Below, piece after piece: positions 1 through 6,851 of a stretch of 14,002 bases of DNA. The notes below the pieces were generated by a model. That model was not told where the DNA came from. It made no database searches and was given only the letters and a program-made list of their open reading frames with translations. The DNA lies in contig CAKZOF010000731.1 of assembly GCA_937135995.1 (NCBI GenBank), positions 1 through 14,002 on the forward strand. The letters run 5' to 3'. The position numbers and the translations under genes are program-made. The DNA is from an uncultured Pyrinomonas sp. (GTDB taxonomy: Bacteria; Acidobacteriota; Blastocatellia; Pyrinomonadales; Pyrinomonadaceae). Each line of letters begins with the position of its first letter. Position 1 is the stretch's first letter.

Positions 1-840
1 GTAAGACAAGACCTCGGACTAGCCTACCTGAAGATGCAGCGGTGGCCAGAAGCGGTCGAAGTCTTCGATGAACTGGCGCGCCGCCAAGCCGATTCGGTCG
101 AGGCGGCTTACTTCCACGCGCTTGCGCTCTACAACGCCGGGCGCACGGACGAAGCAGAACGTGAGGCGCGACGGGCGCTTCGGTTGAATGCCGGCGCCGC
201 CCCAGCGCACACGCTTCTCGGTATCATCCTCGCTTCGCGCGGTGGTGCCGAACGCGAAGCGTTGGAATCCCTGACGCAGGCCGTGGCGCTCGATCCGGCG
301 AGTTTCGATGCCAATCTCTATCTCGGGCGCGTGCAGTACATGATGCGCAACTACGCCGACGCTGCGCGGAGCTTGAGCGCGGCGGTCAAGCTCAATCCGC
401 GCCACGCTGAAGCGCGGTTTCTCCTCGGAACGGTGCTCGAGGCGTTGGGCGAGGCGGAGGCGGCCATGCGCGAATATCAAGAGATCGTCGGGCACGAACC
501 GCAATCCATCTACGGTCAGCTCGGACTCGGCGCGCTTCTCGTCAAACAGGGCAAGATCGAGGAGGCCATCGCTGCGTTGCGACGCGCCACCGCGCTCGAT
601 CCGAAGAATTTCGAGGCGCAATGGGCGCTCGGACGCGCTCTGCTGCTCGCCAATCGTCCGGCAGAAGCGCTGGAGGCGCTGCGAACCGCCGTCGCGCTCG
701 CTCCGGACCGGGCCGATGCGCGCTATCAGTTGGGATTAGCGCTCAAGCGTCTCGGGCGCGATGAAGAGGCCGCACGCGAGTTCGCCACCGTGGATCGGCT
801 CAACACCGAGTTCCGCACAGGGACGGCGCCGAAACCTTAG
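1..840 (+). CDS. TPR repeat protein (5' truncated)
   Basis: The reading frame is open from base 1 and ends with TAG at 838-840. The codons before the first ATG (34) already read as a TPR helix (DLGLAYLK), so the true start lies upstream of the window. The 279 visible residues are almost entirely tetratricopeptide repeats: about eight 34-residue units with the usual pattern (A/G at helix contacts, then a P at the turn, as in ALDP, KLNP, ALAP). No enzymatic motif is present. TPR arrays are protein-protein scaffolds. The next gene is another all-TPR protein 80 nt downstream, followed by a cytochrome that itself ends in TPRs, so this one probably belongs to the same envelope or redox complex. Its N-terminus, and therefore its export, cannot be judged. 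Being TPR-rich is certain; its role is not. Confidence 0.85.
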   Translation, partial: VRQDLGLAYLKMQRWPEAVEVFDELARRQADSVEAAYFHALALYNAGRTDEAEREARRALRLNAGAAPAHTLLGIILASRGGAEREALESLTQAVALDPASFDANLYLGRVQYMMRNYADAARSLSAAVKLNPRHAEARFLLGTVLEALGEAEAAMREYQEIVGHEPQSIYGQLGLGALLVKQGKIEEAIAALRRATALDPKNFEAQWALGRALLLANRPAEALEALRTAVALAPDRADARYQLGLALKRLGRDEEAAREFATVDRLNTEFRTGTAPKP

Positions 841-920
841 GACGCGACGGCGATGCGAAGAAGGCTGGTCCAGCGCACCGATGATTCTTCATCTCGCTGA
901 GACCGTAGGAAGTGACGGTT

Positions 921-2552
921 ATGCGAAGAACGAGTTGTGCCGTGCGCAGACGAGCGCTTGGGACGTGCTATGCGGCCATCGTAACGCTCGCGCTGTGCGC
1001 GACGGGCGCTTGCGGGCAACCACAGAGCGCGTCCGGCGCATTGAATGCGGAAGCGCAAGCGTCGCTCGCGGCGGCCGTGCGCGCGTTGGAAGCAGGCGCG
1101 CTCGGCGAGGCTGAACGGGCCGCGCGCCAAGCCGTGCGACAAGCGCCGCGTTCGGCCATTGCACGCAACGTGCTCGGCGTCGTGCTCGATCGCACGGGAC
1201 GCACGGACGAGGCGCTCGCCGAGTTCAAGCGCGCCGTTGAACTCGATCCGCAACTGGTGAGCGCTCGCAACAACCTGGGGCGCGTGCTCGCCTTGCGCGG
1301 GCGGACAGCAGAGGCCATCACCGAATTCGAGCGCGTGCTTCGTCTCGAACCTGATCACCTGCAAGCCCATTACAATCTGGGCGCACTCTACGGCGATGCG
1401 GGCGACTTCGCTAAAGCGGCGGAACACTTCGCGCGCGCGCGCGCCGCGGCGCCGGACGATCCGCAACTGGCCCTCGCATTTTTGAACGTCGGCTATCGTG
1501 CTGGACGGGTGCGCGAGGCCGACGCCGCTGCCGATCTGGTCGAACGGGCTGCCGGAAACGATCCGCGCGCTCTCTTCACGCTCGCCACGGCGCTCGCGCA
1601 AAACGGGCAGTATGAACGCGCAGCCCGTCTTTTCGCGCGCGTCAACCAACTGCAGCCGCGCACCTTCGAGGTGCTCTACAACCTCGGCATCGCCCTCTAC
1701 AACTTGGATCGTAACGACGAGGCGGCGCAGTATCTGGCCGAGGCCGCCGACCTGAATCCGCAACCGGCGGAGACTCACTTTCGTTTGGGGCTGATCGCCA
1801 GCGCCAAGGGCGATCACGCCAACGCCATCGAGGAGTTTCGTCACGCAGTCGAACGCGAACCGCGCAACTCCAAGTACCACTACATGCTCGGGCGCGAATA
1901 CTTCCGCGCCGGCGTTTGGGAAGAGGCGATCAAAGCCTACACGGCGGCCATCGAACTCGAACCGAAACAGGCCGCCTACGTTCTGGCGCGCGCCAATGCC
2001 CACTACCGCAAGGGCGAGTGGATGGCTTCGGCAGCTGACTTTGACCTTGCCGCCGAACTCGATCCGACCATCAAGGACATCGAATATTTGCGCGGCTACG
2101 CGCATCGCGCCGCAGGCAACTTCGACGTCGCGCGCCAACTGCTCGAAGGCTTCGTTGCCAAGCAGCCCAACCATCTGGACGCGCTCGCCAGCCTCGGCTA
2201 CGTCTATCTCGAACAGGGCCGACTTGATGATGCCGAACGGACGCTCAGTCGGGCGCTCGCCATCGACCCGAAGAACGTCCCGGCGCTGTACGACTACGCG
2301 CGCATCGCCGTCAAGCGGCGTGATTACTCGGAAGCGGTCCGGCGATTGGAGCAGGTGCTGGCGCTCAATCCGACGCACACGCAGGCCCATTATCAACTCT
2401 TTCTCGCTTACTCGCGCTTGAAGAACATGGAGCGCGCGCAGGCCGCGCTCAACGAGTTCAGGCGGCTCGAAGCGCTGGAGAAGCAGGCCAAACAAGAGCG
2501 CATGTTCGATGAAAAACTCCGCGCGCAACAGTTGAGCGGTGCCTCTCCCTGA
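921..2552 (+). CDS. Exported all-TPR protein, about 14 TPRs
   Basis: The start is placed at ATG 921 because AGGAAG (907-912) sits 8 nt upstream. An in-frame GTG at 912 would overlap that ribosome binding site. The protein is 543 residues. Residues 1-31 look like an export signal: an Arg-rich start (MRR...VRRR), a hydrophobic stretch around residues 17-27, then TGAC at 28-31, which could be a weak lipobox with Cys31 as the lipidated residue. From about residue 40 to the end there are roughly fourteen back-to-back 34-residue TPR units (typical turns: LDPQ, LEPDH, LNPQP, IDPKN) with no other domain between them. Such a superhelix serves as a scaffold, not an enzyme. It lies between another TPR protein and a TPR-containing multiheme cytochrome, so a periplasmic assembly or docking role for the redox proteins is a reasonable inference. 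An OGT- or BTAD-like function is not supported. Confidence 0.88.
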   Translation: MRRTSCAVRRRALGTCYAAIVTLALCATGACGQPQSASGALNAEAQASLAAAVRALEAGALGEAERAARQAVRQAPRSAIARNVLGVVLDRTGRTDEALAEFKRAVELDPQLVSARNNLGRVLALRGRTAEAITEFERVLRLEPDHLQAHYNLGALYGDAGDFAKAAEHFARARAAAPDDPQLALAFLNVGYRAGRVREADAAADLVERAAGNDPRALFTLATALAQNGQYERAARLFARVNQLQPRTFEVLYNLGIALYNLDRNDEAAQYLAEAADLNPQPAETHFRLGLIASAKGDHANAIEEFRHAVEREPRNSKYHYMLGREYFRAGVWEEAIKAYTAAIELEPKQAAYVLARANAHYRKGEWMASAADFDLAAELDPTIKDIEYLRGYAHRAAGNFDVARQLLEGFVAKQPNHLDALASLGYVYLEQGRLDDAERTLSRALAIDPKNVPALYDYARIAVKRRDYSEAVRRLEQVLALNPTHTQAHYQLFLAYSRLKNMERAQAALNEFRRLEALEKQAKQERMFDEKLRAQQLSGASP

Positions 2553-2594
2553 AGGTCGCTTGTCGGAAGGCGCCCAGATGAGCGACCTGCAGAG

Positions 2595-2633
2595 TTGTGA
2601 TCGGCGCCTGCGTTTCTATAACCAAAGTTATAG
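2595..2633 (+). promoter_or_regulatory. Candidate promoter with palindrome over the -10 box
   Basis: TTGTGA (2595-2600) and TATAAC (2617-2622), 16 nt apart, resemble -35 and -10 boxes (4/6 and 5/6 matches to the sigma-70 consensus). The -10 box is inside a perfect inverted repeat: CTATAAC (2616-2622), spacer CAAA, GTTATAG (2627-2633). This AT-rich patch stands out in a GC-rich region and lies about 150 nt before the first likely start codon of the pentaheme cytochrome gene. A symmetric site covering the -10 is a typical operator position for a dimeric repressor. As RNA the same bases would be only a weak 7-bp hairpin. No regulator gene is in the window. Confidence 0.4.
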
Positions 2634-2781
2634 TGATGAATCTTGCTTCGGTCGCATGACAAAAGAACCGCGCGGAGCAAAACTGTGCACTCGCGGCGCG
2701 TTTGTTTCGTCGAGCAACAAGGGAAGTCCTCCTCGTCCGGCGCATGCTGGGCGCGAGCGTCAAGGCGGCAAGCTTGCCACC

Positions 2782-5019
2782 ATGAACGGGAGCGGGATGA
2801 TGGAGAGCAGAGAGATCAGAAGGAGAGCGATTGCCTGTTTGGTGACGGTGGCCATCTTCGCCCTCGTTTGGGTGACGACGCGCAGCGTCGTCGGCGCTGG
2901 CGGTGGCGAAGCGCTGTCGTATCACGACAAGGTCGCAGCTAGCTACGATTGGCGCTTCGGTTCCAACCCGTTTGCGCCAAGCAACGCGACCACGGAGACG
3001 GGCAGGTTCATCCCGCCCGAAAAGTTCATCTCTTCGACGCGCTGCATGCAATGCCACACGGACGTGCACGCGCAGTGGTTGCAATCGGCCCACCGCAACT
3101 CCTTCCGCGAACCTTTCTATCAGAAGAACGTCAAGGACATCATCGCGCAACGCGGCATCGAGTTTACGCGCCACTGCGAGGCGTGCCACAATCCGGCGGC
3201 GCTCTTTTCCGGCGCGCTGACGGCGAATCCGGTCTTCAAAGATCGTCCGTTCGATGAAGAGGGCGTGTCATGCATCGCCTGCCACTCGATTCAATCGGTT
3301 AACGGCAAGGGGATCGGCGGTTACGTGATGGGCGAACCGGCGCTGTTGGTGCGCGAGGACGGAACCAAACTGCTCGATGTCACCGATCAAGAGATTCTGA
3401 ACGACATCCCGTCGCACCGGCGGGCGATGATGCGTCCGGTGTTGAAATCGACGTGGTTCTGTGCCGCCTGTCACAAGTCGCAGGTGCCGCGCGAACTGAA
3501 CGACTATAAATTTATTCGCACCTTCTCGCTCGGCGATGAGCACCAGATGTCCTCTTTCTCCAAAGAGTCGCCGCATCCGTTCTACGTGCGCGACAAGATG
3601 GATTGCCGCGCCTGCCACATGCAACCCGAGCAGGTGAAGTTTTACGATGTGTCGGCCAAAAACGGTGCGGTCGCTTCGCACCGTTGGGCGGCGGCCAACA
3701 CGGCCATTCCGTACTTCTACGGGTGGAACGAGCAGGTCGAGGCCGTGCGTCGCTTTTTGGAGAACGACGCCGTCGGCGTGGACATCTTCGCCATCCGTCG
3801 GCAGCCGCGCGGCAGCAGCGAAGAGCAGTTCATCGCGCCGATCAATCGAAGCCGCTTTGTGATCGAACCGGGTGATACGATCACGGCCGATGTGGTGATC
3901 ACCAACAAGAACATCGGTCATTCGTTCCCGCCTGAATTGCGCGATTTCTACGAGGCTTATGTCGAGTTTACGGTCTCGGACGCGGCCGGACGTGTGCTCT
4001 ATCGATCCGGTTTCATCAAGCCGGATGGTTACTTGGACGAATCGGCCCACAACTACAAGACCTATCTCGTGATGGCCGACGGAACGTTCAACGACAAGCA
4101 CATGATCTGGCGGACGCGCGCCATCGCGCAGAACAACCAGATCCATTCGGGCCGTTCGGACGTGGCGCGCTACCGTTTCACCGTCCCCAAAGAGACGGGC
4201 GGCATGGTGAAGTTGACAGCGCGCGTGCGTTACCGACGCTTCACGCGCGTCTATCAGGATTACGCGCTCGGCAAATCGGTCGATTACCCGATCGTGACCA
4301 TGGCGACCGCCGAACAGGTGCTGCGCATCGGCGAGAATCAGCCGCAACCACCCGATCCGAAAGCCAAGGGGTTCATGCCCGATTGGCGGCGGTGGAATAA
4401 CTATGGCATCGCCGCGCTCGATCAAAAGCAGTTCGCGCTAGCGGCGGAAGTCTTCGGGCGCGTCATCGAGATGGATGAAAAATACCGTCCGATGGCGAAG
4501 ATCAACCGGGCGCTCGCCTTGATCGAACTCGATCGTTGGGACGAAGCTTCGGAGTTGATCGATTCGGCCCTGCGCGACGATCCGCAGAACATGCGCGCCA
4601 TGTTCCAGCGGGCGCGCATCCGCATCAAGCGGGGCGAACTGCAAGCTGCTGAAGAGGATCTGCGGCGCGTGCTCGAAGTCTATCCGCGCGATCGTTTGTC
4701 GTTGCAGCAGATGGGTGAATTGATGAAGATCAGGCGAGACTACGCGGCGGCGCGCGAGTTCTACGAGCGCATCCTCGCCATCGATCCAGAGGACACGGGC
4801 GCGCACTACAACATGATGCTCATCTATCGCAAACTCGGCATGAACAAAGAGGCGCAACAACATGCGCGCATCTTCGCCGACCTCAAGGACGATCCGAGCG
4901 TAACGCACATCGCTGCCGACTTCTTGCGCCGACACGCGGAGATGAAGCTCGAGAGCGTCCCGTTCCACGTTCACGATCTGGACGCCAAGCCGGGCGCGCT
5001 GGTAGCGCATGGGCACTGA
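2782..5019 (+). CDS. Pentaheme c-type cytochrome with C-terminal TPR domain
   Basis: The protein is 745 residues from ATG 2782. Starts at 2797 or 2800 are also possible, and GGGAG (2788-2792) lies 7 nt before 2800. An in-frame GTG overlapping the previous gene (2539) is rejected because it would translate through the candidate promoter. The N-terminus (IRRR, then AIACLVTVAIFALVW) is a signal peptide or membrane anchor. Five CxxCH heme sites follow, at Cys88, 132, 164, 227 and 275 (CMQCH, CEACH, CIACH, CAACH, CRACH). Extra His residues after the first site (CHTDVHAQWLQSAH) resemble cytochrome c-554-type multihemes. Residues about 356-519 form a beta-rich domain with an NIGHSFPP motif, and about 533-709 hold five TPRs. 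The likely role is periplasmic or surface electron transfer with built-in protein docking; the substrate is unknown. Flanking genes (TPR protein upstream, class I cytochrome c downstream) support a shared redox complex. Confidence 0.88.
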   Translation: MNGSGMMESREIRRRAIACLVTVAIFALVWVTTRSVVGAGGGEALSYHDKVAASYDWRFGSNPFAPSNATTETGRFIPPEKFISSTRCMQCHTDVHAQWLQSAHRNSFREPFYQKNVKDIIAQRGIEFTRHCEACHNPAALFSGALTANPVFKDRPFDEEGVSCIACHSIQSVNGKGIGGYVMGEPALLVREDGTKLLDVTDQEILNDIPSHRRAMMRPVLKSTWFCAACHKSQVPRELNDYKFIRTFSLGDEHQMSSFSKESPHPFYVRDKMDCRACHMQPEQVKFYDVSAKNGAVASHRWAAANTAIPYFYGWNEQVEAVRRFLENDAVGVDIFAIRRQPRGSSEEQFIAPINRSRFVIEPGDTITADVVITNKNIGHSFPPELRDFYEAYVEFTVSDAAGRVLYRSGFIKPDGYLDESAHNYKTYLVMADGTFNDKHMIWRTRAIAQNNQIHSGRSDVARYRFTVPKETGGMVKLTARVRYRRFTRVYQDYALGKSVDYPIVTMATAEQVLRIGENQPQPPDPKAKGFMPDWRRWNNYGIAALDQKQFALAAEVFGRVIEMDEKYRPMAKINRALALIELDRWDEASELIDSALRDDPQNMRAMFQRARIRIKRGELQAAEEDLRRVLEVYPRDRLSLQQMGELMKIRRDYAAAREFYERILAIDPEDTGAHYNMMLIYRKLGMNKEAQQHARIFADLKDDPSVTHIAADFLRRHAEMKLESVPFHVHDLDAKPGALVAHGH

Positions 5020-5145
5020 AGCGGTTCGCCGCGCACTCTTTAATTCGTAGAAGAGACTGGACCAAAAACGAAGCCGAGGGGCGCTGGGTCTCGCCGTGAG
5101 AGGAGAGGGCGGCCTCTCGCGTCTCGTTCCGTCGAGGAGAAGAGC

Positions 5146-5598
5146 GTGACGTTGCAGTGTAGACGGGCTGGGATGAAGATCGTCGTCATCATCATCGGCG
5201 CGCTGCTGTTGAGCGAAGCGGTGCTCGCTGGCTTGGACCAAAAGCAGCAAGGTCACAATGCCGCGACCGCAGCCAAGGCGGGCGCCAAAGAATGCGAACC
5301 GACGCCGGAAGCGGTGCGCGGCAAGGAACTCTATCTACAAAACTGCGCACGTTGCCACGGCGGAGACGGGCGCGGCGATACGCCGTTGGGCAAGCGCTTG
5401 CAGGCGAGCGATCTCACCGATCCGACGTGGCAGTGGGAGACGAGCGACCAGCGCATTGCTGAAATCATCACTAATGGTGAAGAGCGCATGCCCGCTTTCG
5501 GACGCAAGCTCTCTGTCGAAGATGTCGCGCTCGTCGTCGCGCACGTGCGAACGTTGCGGGCCAAACGGCCCCACGCCACGGCGAGCAATCAGGAGTAG
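5146..5598 (+). CDS. Small class I cytochrome c (periplasmic monoheme)
   Basis: The start at GTG 5146 is preferred because GAGGAGA (5134-5140) lies about 6 nt upstream. An internal ATG at 5173 has no good ribosome binding site, though it would still give a signal peptide. The product is 150 residues. Residues 10-28 (MK, then IVVIIIGALLLSEAVLA) form a signal peptide with likely cleavage after VLA. The mature part carries one heme site, CARCH (Cys67, Cys70, His71), followed by GGDGRGDTP, and the distal Met115 in RMPAFG, which is the layout of class I cytochrome c (Cytochrome_CBB3/c6-like domain). It lies 126 nt after the pentaheme cytochrome, in the same direction. It probably shuttles electrons between the multiheme protein and a membrane complex or terminal oxidase. 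The partner is an inference. Confidence 0.88.
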   Translation: MTLQCRRAGMKIVVIIIGALLLSEAVLAGLDQKQQGHNAATAAKAGAKECEPTPEAVRGKELYLQNCARCHGGDGRGDTPLGKRLQASDLTDPTWQWETSDQRIAEIITNGEERMPAFGRKLSVEDVALVVAHVRTLRAKRPHATASNQE

Positions 5599-5663
5599 AG
5601 AGGTGGTTGCCCGCGCGTGCGCCTGATGGTGCGAGGCGGTAGCGGTTTTCTTCATCGAGACCT

Positions 5664-5705
5664 AGCCGCGGAAACCCCGGAATTCATTCCGGGGAGGAAG
5701 CGGCT
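5664..5705 (+). repeat. Left-end hairpin of the insertion element
   Basis: The inner stem CCCCGGAA (5675-5682) pairs perfectly with TTCCGGGG (5687-5694) across loop TTCA. An outer stem AGCCGC (5664-5669) pairs with GCGGCT (5700-5705), separated from the inner stem by purine-rich bulges on both sides. The inner hairpin matches the right-end hairpin at 16 of 20 positions, as expected for the subterminal palindromes of IS200/IS605-type elements. It could instead be a remnant right end of a second element. Confidence 0.6.
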
Positions 5706-5718
5706 CCCCTCCTTCCGA

Positions 5719-5746
5719 CTGACAGCTTTCGTCCATATGCGATAAT
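5719..5746 (+). promoter_or_regulatory. tnpB: Candidate promoter of tnpB
   Basis: CTGACA (5719-5724) and GATAAT (5741-5746) are each 5/6 matches to the -35 and -10 consensus, with a 16-nt spacer. Transcription would begin near 5753, about 20 nt before the tnpB GTG start. The ribosome binding site between them is strong: GGTGATC (5764-5770) matches the 3' end of 16S rRNA. Confidence 0.5.
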
Positions 5747-5772
5747 ATGTTCGGTAGGAAGGGGGTGATCTG

Positions 5773-6075
5773 GTGATCTGCACACTGAAGGTCAAGTTGC
5801 TTCCCTCCCCGGAACAACACGCTTTGCTGCTTGCGACCATGCACCGCTTCAACGAAGCCTGCAACTTTGCCAGCAAAGCCGCCTGGGAAAACAAGGCTTT
5901 CGGTCAGGTCAGGCTCCACAAACTCTGCTACTACGCCATCCGCGCCAACTTCGGGCTGTCGGCTCAGTTTACGGTCCGGGCCATCGGTAAGGTGGTGGAG
6001 AGTTACAAGGCCAACAGGAAGGTCTTGCATACCTTCCGGCCAACCGGGGCCGTAGTGCTGGATGACCGGCTGCTC
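5773..6075 (+). pseudogene. tnpB: tnpB N-terminal fragment (piece 1 of 3)
   Basis: It starts at GTG 5773 with a GGTGATC ribosome binding site just upstream and gives 101 codons in frame before the CRISPR-like repeat begins exactly at a codon boundary. The sequence (MICTLKVKLLPSPEQ, FNEACNFASKAAW, LCYYAIRANFGLSAQ, VVESYKANRK, GAVVLDDRLL) is the N-terminal part of a TnpB/OrfB protein, which in intact form is an RNA-guided nuclease of about 400 residues. Translation continuing into the repeat reaches a stop at 6100-6102. The segment that should follow, about 95 residues carrying the RuvC-I catalytic Asp (GVDLG-type motif), is absent from the window, so the protein cannot be active even if the pieces were joined. 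Confidence 0.85.
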
Positions 6076-6237
6076 GGCTTAATCGAACCAAGGTGGGATT
6101 GAAACTTGAACTCCCGGATGGGTCTCCAATCGACACCACGGGGCTTAATCGAACCAAGGTGGGATTGAAACGAAGAAGGGCACCAAGTCTGCGAAGCGGC
6201 TCCTGAAGGCTTAATCGAACCAAGGTGGGATTGAAAC
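6076..6237 (+). CRISPR. Mini CRISPR array (3 repeats, 2 spacers) inside tnpB
   Basis: Three identical 30-nt repeats lie at 6076-6105, 6142-6171 and 6208-6237. They begin GGCTTAATC and end GGGATTGAAAC. The two spacers are each exactly 36 nt (6106-6141 and 6172-6207). The ATTGAAAC end is the crRNA 5' tag seen with many type I and III repeats, so the array would be read on the + strand. The repeat has almost no internal palindrome. Both outer repeats abut tnpB sequence directly, with no leader. Spacer 2 is identical to the 36 nt after repeat 3 (6238-6273), which is tnpB coding sequence. Spacer 1 has no match elsewhere in the window that I can see. No cas gene is present. Equal spacing and perfect repeats support a CRISPR origin; whether this is its true genomic position is uncertain. 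Confidence 0.7.
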
Positions 6238-6273
6238 GAAGAAGGGCACCAAGTCTGCGAAGCGGCTCCTGAA
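6142..6273 (+). repeat. Perfect 66-bp tandem duplication (repeat plus spacer)
   Basis: Bases 6142-6207 and 6208-6273 are identical over all 66 positions: one 30-nt CRISPR repeat followed by the 36-nt sequence starting GAAGAAGGGCACC. The second copy runs on without a break into tnpB (GAAGCGGCGGCGG), while the first runs into repeat 3. The unit could come from slippage, from capture of a spacer out of the flanking tnpB, or from an assembler passing twice round a repeat-spacer loop. Confidence 0.9.
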
Positions 6274-6413
6274 GAAGCGGCGGCGGAAGGAATCCAGATT
6301 CGCCGCCGATGTGAACCACACGATCAGCAAGCGGCTGGTTGCGAAGGCCAAAGGCACCAGGCGCGGTATCGCCCTTGAAGACCTGAAGGGCATCCGTGAA
6401 CGGATCAGCTACG
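6238..6413 (+). pseudogene. tnpB: tnpB central fragment with RuvC-II motif (piece 2 of 3)
   Basis: From 6239 this reads in frame 2, whereas pieces 1 and 3 are in frame 1: KKGTKSAKRLLKKRRRKESRF, DVNHTISKRLVAKAKGTR, GIALEDLKGIRERIS. This is the region of TnpB just before and including RuvC-II; the catalytic Glu is in IALEDLKGI. Homology stops after ERIS at about 6413, where the HNH-bearing insert begins. Read-through reaches a stop (TGA) near 6443. The frame difference from piece 1, together with the missing stretch between them, makes this a genuine break and not one sequencing slip. Confidence 0.85.
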
Positions 6414-6851
6414 CCGCCGCACCTCTCCAGCTTCGTACCGCTTGATTTGATTGCAGTTTGCGCAGAGTAGTTGGTACTTAGCTGAATTCCCATTAGCAAT
6501 ATCTTCAAGGTACGCGCGCGTGGAGTTCCGCTTTCTTCTTTCGGTGGTTCCGCCGCCGTTTATGTGATCCACTTGCAAGGCTCGCCAGTCATCGAAACCG
6601 CACCAAGCGCACTTACCACCCAATGCCATGATGATTTTCTGCCTAGCCGACAACCGCCATTTCTTACTGTGTTCTGCATTTCGGGCTAGTACGGCTTCTT
6701 TGTGACGTTCGACTGACGCCTTCTTGGAGGCTAAGCGCTTCTCGCGATTCGCCCAATAGTACTCCCTGTTCTTCTGGCGTAATTCGTCGCGGTGAGCCTC
6801 CCTGTAACGTCGATTGCGCTCAAGCTTCTTTGGATCTGTCTTCCTTTCCAT
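6405..6851 (-). CDS. HNH endonuclease, opposite strand, inserted in tnpB
   Basis: The product is 148 residues, starting at the minus-strand ATG (6849-6851) with GGTGATC just upstream as ribosome binding site. Residues 1-70 are very basic with repeated short helices (RRYREAHRDELRQKNREYY, ANREKRLASKK), as in many phage HNH proteins, and probably bind DNA. The nuclease part follows: zinc-type Cys pairs C81/C84 (CAWC) and C130/C133 (CANC), VDHINGGG with Asp95 and His96, and LLCANCNQIKR, where Asn132 is the motif Asn and the last His is replaced by Asn134 (an HNN variant common in this family). The last two codons and the stop lie in tnpB sequence, so the original C-terminus may be slightly altered. 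A count of 120 bases (6421-6540) gives about 48% GC against about 63% in a 60-base sample of malQ, which suggests recent transfer. It is probably a homing or phage-type mobile nuclease. Confidence 0.82.
   Translation of the reverse strand: MERKTDPKKLERNRRYREAHRDELRQKNREYYWANREKRLASKKASVERHKEAVLARNAEHSKKWRLSARQKIIMALGGKCAWCGFDDWRALQVDHINGGGTTERRKRNSTRAYLEDIANGNSAKYQLLCANCNQIKRYEAGEVRRRS

Noticed and set aside
837..2528. Long minus-strand open frame (about 563 codons) opposite the all-TPR gene
   Set aside because: It is an antisense shadow: the + strand shows clear periodic TPR sequence, while the minus translation has no domain and GC-rich codon bias keeps it open.
3268..4425. Minus-strand open frame opposite the pentaheme cytochrome
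   Set aside because: It is a shadow frame of the heme and beta domains and has no motif of its own.
5021..5032. GCGG-TTCG-CCGC hairpin just after the pentaheme cytochrome stop
   Set aside because: The stem is only 4 bp and is not followed by a real T-run, so it is not called a terminator, although a TTCG tetraloop is stable.
5969..6508. Minus-strand frame with repeated FNPTLVRLS peptides
   Set aside because: The peptide repeats are simply the CRISPR repeats read in reverse; it is not a repeat protein.
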